From assembly GCA_002439755.1 (NCBI GenBank), contig DJPH01000050.1, forward strand, positions 1 through 18,672: 18,672 nucleotides of DNA, in the 5' to 3' direction. Source of the DNA: Prevotellaceae bacterium UBA6417. GTDB taxonomy: Bacteria; Bacteroidota; Bacteroidia; Bacteroidales; Bacteroidaceae. A program made the position numbers and the translations under genes. This document shows, in pieces, positions 14,894 through 18,672 of this stretch. Each line of letters opens with the position of its first letter. The stretch's first letter is position 1. A model generated the notes under the pieces. That model was not told where the DNA came from, did not search any database, and saw only the letters and a program-made list of their open reading frames with translations.

Positions 14894-17077
14894 ATGGCCG
14901 AACAATCAATATCACAGACATACAAGAACATCTTAAGCGATCTCGAAGGGAAAAAGCTCTTAAGCGCGCTTGACTCTCTAAAAAAGCTTGCCGGTGCCGC
15001 AACAGATTGGGAACTTCTAAGCGAATTGGAGACTCTCTCCAATTCTTATGCTTCGCTCTTATCATGCATGGGGAAAGGAATAACCGACAAAGGCAGAGAT
15101 GCATTCTATGTTCAGTTCTTGCGCGAAGCATACATGTTGGCCATACGCTGCTACAGAGCAATAAAAACCAAAGAGCGCCATACTATATACTACACCACGC
15201 TGAACGAAATAGGCAACAATAAAACCACCATTGCCAGCCTCATTGAAAAATTCAGTCGTTTAGACCAACATTCACATTTGTCGGCAGCAAACGGGCAAAA
15301 TACTTCTGAAAAGCTCTGCAAAGAAGAAAAAGAAAAACTGCTCGAACAGATTTTTAACCAACTATGGACTTCCGGCTTTCTCAACGCAGATGAAATCACA
15401 TTACTTTTGAAAGCATTTCAAAACAATCAGTCAACATTTTCAGACAACAACCTTCTGATTTTCATCAGTGCGCTTACCTTGTCTCTGTTACATTTTCTTG
15501 ATCCAGGGAAACTACAGCTACTCATTGAGCTCTATGCTGCCGGAAACAGTCGCATCAAGAGCCGCGCTCTCGTAGGCATTGTATTCGGTATCTTGATGAA
15601 CAAAGGATATCTACACCTTTTTCCCGAAACACAGGAAGCACTCAGAAAGCTATCATCACAGCCATTCATCGGCCGGCAACTGTCCATCTTACAAATACAA
15701 CTTCTATCATTCTCTACAACAAAGGACGTCGTAAGAGATATTGAAGACATGCTCAAGCCTGTCTTCGCAAAAGGAAATGCCGCTACAAAGCAAGGATTCA
15801 ACATCAGCCTGATTAACGGAATGCTCGACAATGACAAGGAATTTGCCTCTGCTGAAGAAAAAGAGCTGAACGAACATCTTCAGAAAAGTGCTGAAAAGCT
15901 TATGAAAATGTATCAGCAAGGTATTGATGTCTACTTTACAACCTTTCGCAACATGAAGCGCTTTACGTTTTTCAACACTGTAGCCAATTGGTTCATACCT
16001 TTTGACCCCGACAACAGCTTTTTATCTAAATCAAGGCAAGCACAGATGCGTCCAATGCTGTCACTCATATCAGAATCCGGCCTATGCGATTCTGACAAAT
16101 ATTCAGCCATGCTGATGCTGCAAAGTATACCTATACCGGGAAATAGCTTCCCTGCCAATGAAATCAGCAGCCTGTTTGGAACATCTGATATCAAAAGAGA
16201 AAAAGAGCCTCAGCATGAAGAAGCGCTGCGCAACAGTTACCTGCAAGACTGTTACCGTTTCTTTATGCTCTACTACCGCTCCAACGAATTGCACAACCCT
16301 TTTAAGGAAGATCTCGTGATACTGAGAATTCCTTATATCTGCAACATTATAAGCAAAGACTCCGGGAATATTGCATTCATAGCCAGTGCGGCATTCCAAA
16401 CAAACAATTTTTCACTTACAGCCGAAGCATTCAATCTCATGCCTTCCGCAGAAGTACTTTCACCCGAAAGTCTGCAAATCTACGGTTCCTCTTTGCTCAA
16501 AATCGGCCAGGCAGAAAGAGCTATCGGCATTTTCAGACTTGCCGACACACTCAAGCCCAATTCCTTGGCCATCATGCATAATCTCGCAACAAGCTACCGT
16601 ACCACTGGAAATCGGGAAGCAGCCTTAAACATCTACGCAAAAATGATGAGAATTGCACCCGAGAACATGAAAATCCTTTTCCGCTACGGAGAATCCCTCT
16701 TTTTAAATGGCCAGAAAGCTGAAGCACTGAAAATATTCTACAAGCTGGAATTTCTTGAACCTTCCTCGCTTTCGGCAAAACGTGCCATTGCATGGTGTTC
16801 ACTCTCATCGAAACTGCCTGAAAAGGCCGAACAATATTATGGCAAAATACTCGCCATGACACCGAAAGCCGAAGACTATCTGAACAGCGGCCATACTGCC
16901 TGGTGCAACGGCAATCTTCCGTTGGCTGTCAAACGCTACAAAAAATACATACAAAAAACTTGCGAAGGAGATGCACGCCTATTCTATCTGCCGGCATCCG
17001 ACATCGAACTGCTGAAACACTACAATATCAGCGAAAACGACATCCAACTTATGAAAGATCTGCTCGTCAGCAGCTAA
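14894..17077 (+). CDS. Large TPR-repeat protein of unknown function
   Basis: This encodes 727 residues, with no signal peptide or membrane segment, so it is predicted cytoplasmic. The C-terminal part (about residues 525-690) has four or five tetratricopeptide repeats, for example SLQIYGSSLLKIGQAERAIG, LAIMHNLATSYRTTGNREAA, MKILFRYGESLFLNGQKAEA and a degenerate repeat SAKRAIAWCSLSSKLPEKAE, each followed by an acidic or Pro-containing helix B. The long N-terminal part is alpha-helical and leucine-rich with no motif I recognise. TPR domains bind partner proteins or peptides. The gene starts 5 bases after the lipoprotein gene, which suggests co-expression, yet one product is exported and the other is not. 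No enzymatic domain was seen. Confidence 0.88.
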   Translation: MAEQSISQTYKNILSDLEGKKLLSALDSLKKLAGAATDWELLSELETLSNSYASLLSCMGKGITDKGRDAFYVQFLREAYMLAIRCYRAIKTKERHTIYYTTLNEIGNNKTTIASLIEKFSRLDQHSHLSAANGQNTSEKLCKEEKEKLLEQIFNQLWTSGFLNADEITLLLKAFQNNQSTFSDNNLLIFISALTLSLLHFLDPGKLQLLIELYAAGNSRIKSRALVGIVFGILMNKGYLHLFPETQEALRKLSSQPFIGRQLSILQIQLLSFSTTKDVVRDIEDMLKPVFAKGNAATKQGFNISLINGMLDNDKEFASAEEKELNEHLQKSAEKLMKMYQQGIDVYFTTFRNMKRFTFFNTVANWFIPFDPDNSFLSKSRQAQMRPMLSLISESGLCDSDKYSAMLMLQSIPIPGNSFPANEISSLFGTSDIKREKEPQHEEALRNSYLQDCYRFFMLYYRSNELHNPFKEDLVILRIPYICNIISKDSGNIAFIASAAFQTNNFSLTAEAFNLMPSAEVLSPESLQIYGSSLLKIGQAERAIGIFRLADTLKPNSLAIMHNLATSYRTTGNREAALNIYAKMMRIAPENMKILFRYGESLFLNGQKAEALKIFYKLEFLEPSSLSAKRAIAWCSLSSKLPEKAEQYYGKILAMTPKAEDYLNSGHTAWCNGNLPLAVKRYKKYIQKTCEGDARLFYLPASDIELLKHYNISENDIQLMKDLLVSS

Positions 17078-17146
17078 TAAGCCTCCCCTAAGATCCAAAA
17101 AACAAGAAAAACAAGCCTGCAAGCACCACCGCTACTATTTTTTGCG

Positions 17147-17154
17147 TAAATTTG
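17147..17154 (+). promoter_or_regulatory. Predicted -7 promoter element of serS
   Basis: TAAATTTG matches TAnnTTTG and lies 26 bases before the serS ATG at 17181. It also shows that the in-frame TTG at 17142 is too far upstream to be the start. A good -33 element is not evident. Confidence 0.6.
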
Positions 17155-17180
17155 CCCACAATAAAAACAAAAGTATACTT

Positions 17181-18461
17181 ATGCTTACCATCAATCAGAT
17201 TACCGACAACAAAGAAGCCGCAATCAAAGGACTAGAGAAAAAACATTTTCCCAATGCGGCCGAATGCATCGAACAAGTAATAGCCTTAAACAACCGTCGA
17301 AAAACAGTACAAGGTGAATTAGACAAAAATCTTTCCGAACAAAACGCTGCCGCCAAGAACATCGGAATTCTGATGCGAGAAGGCAAAAAAGACGAAGCCG
17401 AACAGGCAAAACAAGAAGTTGCCCGTCTGAAAGAAGCCGGACGGCAGATGCAAACAGACAAAGAAGAAGCCGAGAAGCAACTGCAAGAACTGCTCTACAC
17501 AATACCTAACCTGCCTTACGACGAAGTACCCGAAGGAGCAACAGCTGCCGATAATGTTGTGGTAAAAATGGGCGGAATGGAAACAAAACTACCCGAAAAC
17601 GCCCTTCCTCATTGGGAATTGGCAAAAAAATACCACCTTATCGATTTCGATTTAGGTGTAAAAATCAGCGGAGCAGGCTTCCCCGTCTACACAGGCCGCG
17701 GTGCACGCCTGCAAAGAGCCTTGATTAATTTCTTTCTTGACGAAGCACGCAAATCGGGTTACACCGAAATAATGCCGCCAACAGTCGTAAATGCAGCTTC
17801 GGGCTACGGAACAGGGCAACTTCCCGACAAGGAAGGCCAAATGTATCACTGCGAAGTTGACGATCTCTACCTGATTCCTACAGCCGAAGTACCCGTCACA
17901 AACATCTATCGCGACACAATCCTGGAAGAGAAAGATTTGCCTATCAAGAACTGTGCCTACACCGAATGCTTTCGCCGCGAAGCCGGCTCATACGGTAAAG
18001 ACGTTCGAGGATTAAACAGATTACACGAATTTTCCAAAATTGAAATTGTACGTATCGACACACCTGAGCATTCACGCCAGAGCCACCAAGAAATGCTCGA
18101 CCATGTAGAAGGGCTGCTTAAAAAGCTCGAACTTCCATACAGGATTTTGCGGCTTTGCGGAGGCGACATGAGCTTCACATCATCCATCTGCTACGACTTC
18201 GAAGTCTACTCGGAAGCACAAAAACGCTGGCTCGAAGTCAGTTCTGTATCCAATTTTGATACCTATCAGGCCAACAGAATGCATTGTCGCTACCGCAAAG
18301 ACGGAAAAAAAATAACACTCTGCCACACACTCAATGGCTCTGCACTTGCTTTGCCAAGAATTGTAGCAGCCATTCTTGAAGACTTTCAAACTGAAGACGG
18401 CATTATAATACCAAAAGCCCTCGTTCCATACACTGGGTTCGAGAAAATAACAGAAGGATAA
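17181..18461 (+). CDS. serS: Serine--tRNA ligase
   Basis: This encodes 426 residues, class II aminoacyl-tRNA synthetase. It charges tRNA-Ser (and tRNA-Sec where present) with serine in the cytoplasm. The first 110 or so residues form the long antiparallel coiled-coil arm that reads the tRNA-Ser variable arm (EEAEKQLQELLYTIPN at its end). The catalytic domain shows LIPTAEVPVTNIY, motif 2 (TECFRREAGSYGKDVRGLNR with the Arg and Glu), SSVSNFDTYQANRM, and motif 3 in NGSALALPRIVAAILE. The start MLTINQITDNKEA matches Bacteroidales SerRS. It has a -7 element upstream and a long-stem terminator downstream, so it looks monocistronic. Confidence 0.98.
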   Translation: MLTINQITDNKEAAIKGLEKKHFPNAAECIEQVIALNNRRKTVQGELDKNLSEQNAAAKNIGILMREGKKDEAEQAKQEVARLKEAGRQMQTDKEEAEKQLQELLYTIPNLPYDEVPEGATAADNVVVKMGGMETKLPENALPHWELAKKYHLIDFDLGVKISGAGFPVYTGRGARLQRALINFFLDEARKSGYTEIMPPTVVNAASGYGTGQLPDKEGQMYHCEVDDLYLIPTAEVPVTNIYRDTILEEKDLPIKNCAYTECFRREAGSYGKDVRGLNRLHEFSKIEIVRIDTPEHSRQSHQEMLDHVEGLLKKLELPYRILRLCGGDMSFTSSICYDFEVYSEAQKRWLEVSSVSNFDTYQANRMHCRYRKDGKKITLCHTLNGSALALPRIVAAILEDFQTEDGIIIPKALVPYTGFEKITEG

Positions 18462-18488
18462 ATCCTCCCGATCCTATAAAACACTGCC

Positions 18489-18533
18489 AAAACCGCGCCG
18501 GCCGGTATTTTGTTACTAGTCGACGCGGTTTTT
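18489..18533 (+). terminator. Intrinsic terminator after serS
   Basis: AAAACCGCG (18489-18497) pairs with CGCGGTTTT (18524-18532), a perfect 9-bp GC-rich stem whose descending arm runs into a TTTTT tract. The 26-base loop includes the self-complementary CCGGCCGG. It starts 28 bases after the serS stop. Confidence 0.8.
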
Positions 18534-18603
18534 GCATATATCAACATGAGCCTGTCCGGGAAAACGGCAAGAGGAAGACCGCACGAAAAAGCACACGATT
18601 CAC

Positions 18604-18634
18604 TTTGCAGAATTAAAAAAAAACACTACTTTTG
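18604..18634 (+). promoter_or_regulatory. Bacteroidales promoter of the tRNA gene
   Basis: A textbook match: TTTG at 18604-18607 (-33), a 19-base spacer, and TACTTTTG at 18627-18634 (-7). Transcription would start about 8-10 bases before the tRNA 5' end at 18650. Confidence 0.8.
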
Positions 18635-18649
18635 CACCAAGAAAAAGTT

Positions 18650-18672
18650 CGGGGTGTAGCGCAGTCCGGTTA
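18650..18672 (+). tRNA. 5' part of a tRNA gene, probably tRNA-Pro (truncated by window end)
   Basis: The last 23 bases read as an acceptor strand CGGGGTG, the TA at positions 8-9, a D-stem GCGC and a D-loop AGTCCGGTTA with the invariant GG. C at position 1 with this acceptor and D-arm is characteristic of bacterial tRNA-Pro. The anticodon lies beyond the window, so the isotype is inferred. A consensus promoter lies directly upstream. Confidence 0.75.

Noticed and set aside
17078..17146. Possible terminator after the TPR gene
   Set aside because: The A-rich stretch has no convincing inverted repeat.
18516..18525. Overlapping SpeI and SalI sites (ACTAGTCGAC), as in a cloning polylinker
   Set aside because: They lie in the loop of the natural serS terminator, no other vector-like sequence is present and the flanking sequence is continuous bacterial DNA; a chance match.
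1..18672. CRISPR arrays, insertion sequences, phage or toxin-antitoxin genes
   Set aside because: No regularly spaced direct repeats, transposase, integrase or small paired toxin/antitoxin frames were found; the window is housekeeping in character.

Overview
The window comes from a member of the Bacteroidota, most likely order Bacteroidales. The reasons are: (1) several genes and the tRNA are preceded by the Bacteroidales -7 element TAnnTTTG; (2) the glycogen-type gene set (debranching enzyme, GT4 synthase, GH57), LepA, transketolase, phosphoglycerate kinase and SerRS all have the lengths and wording of Bacteroidales proteins; (3) Shine-Dalgarno sequences are weak or absent. I do not assign a genus. 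It is a mostly chromosomal housekeeping region. No insertion sequence, phage gene or CRISPR array was found.

Left part (1-5064). A broken or truncated C-terminal piece of a membrane acyltransferase (28-297, +) faces a three-gene leftward operon: a glycogen debranching enzyme (4989-3055), a GT4 glycogen/starch-synthase-like glycosyltransferase (3042-1768) and a GH57 alpha-glucan enzyme (1742-387). Gaps between these genes are 12 and 25 bases. The operon has a -7 element at 5057-5064 and a hairpin in its leader. Divergent from it is a Crp/Fnr-family regulator (about 5236-5940, +) whose promoter region carries overlapping inverted repeats.

Middle part (5941-9348). A lipoprotein of unknown function (6656-5943, -) ends 2 bases from the regulator gene. 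Then come lepA (8593-6812, -), with a strong hairpin after it, and a solitary rfbC (9184-8636, -) just upstream of lepA. rfbC has its own well-formed promoter.

Right part (9349-18672), all rightward. The tkt-rpiB-nth cluster joins non-oxidative pentose phosphate enzymes to endonuclease III. It is followed by pgk with its own promoter and a 13-bp-stem terminator. Next is a two-gene unit: a THI5/NMT1-like solute-binding lipoprotein and a large cytoplasmic TPR protein, with no transporter genes beside it. serS follows, with a promoter and terminator, and the window ends in the first 23 bases of a tRNA gene, probably tRNA-Pro.

The shared theme is central carbon flow: alpha-glucan storage and mobilisation at left, pentose phosphate and lower glycolysis at right. 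No clearly new defence or mobile system is visible. The least explained items are the orphan lipoprotein/TPR pair and the regulatory architecture between the debranching enzyme and the Crp/Fnr gene.
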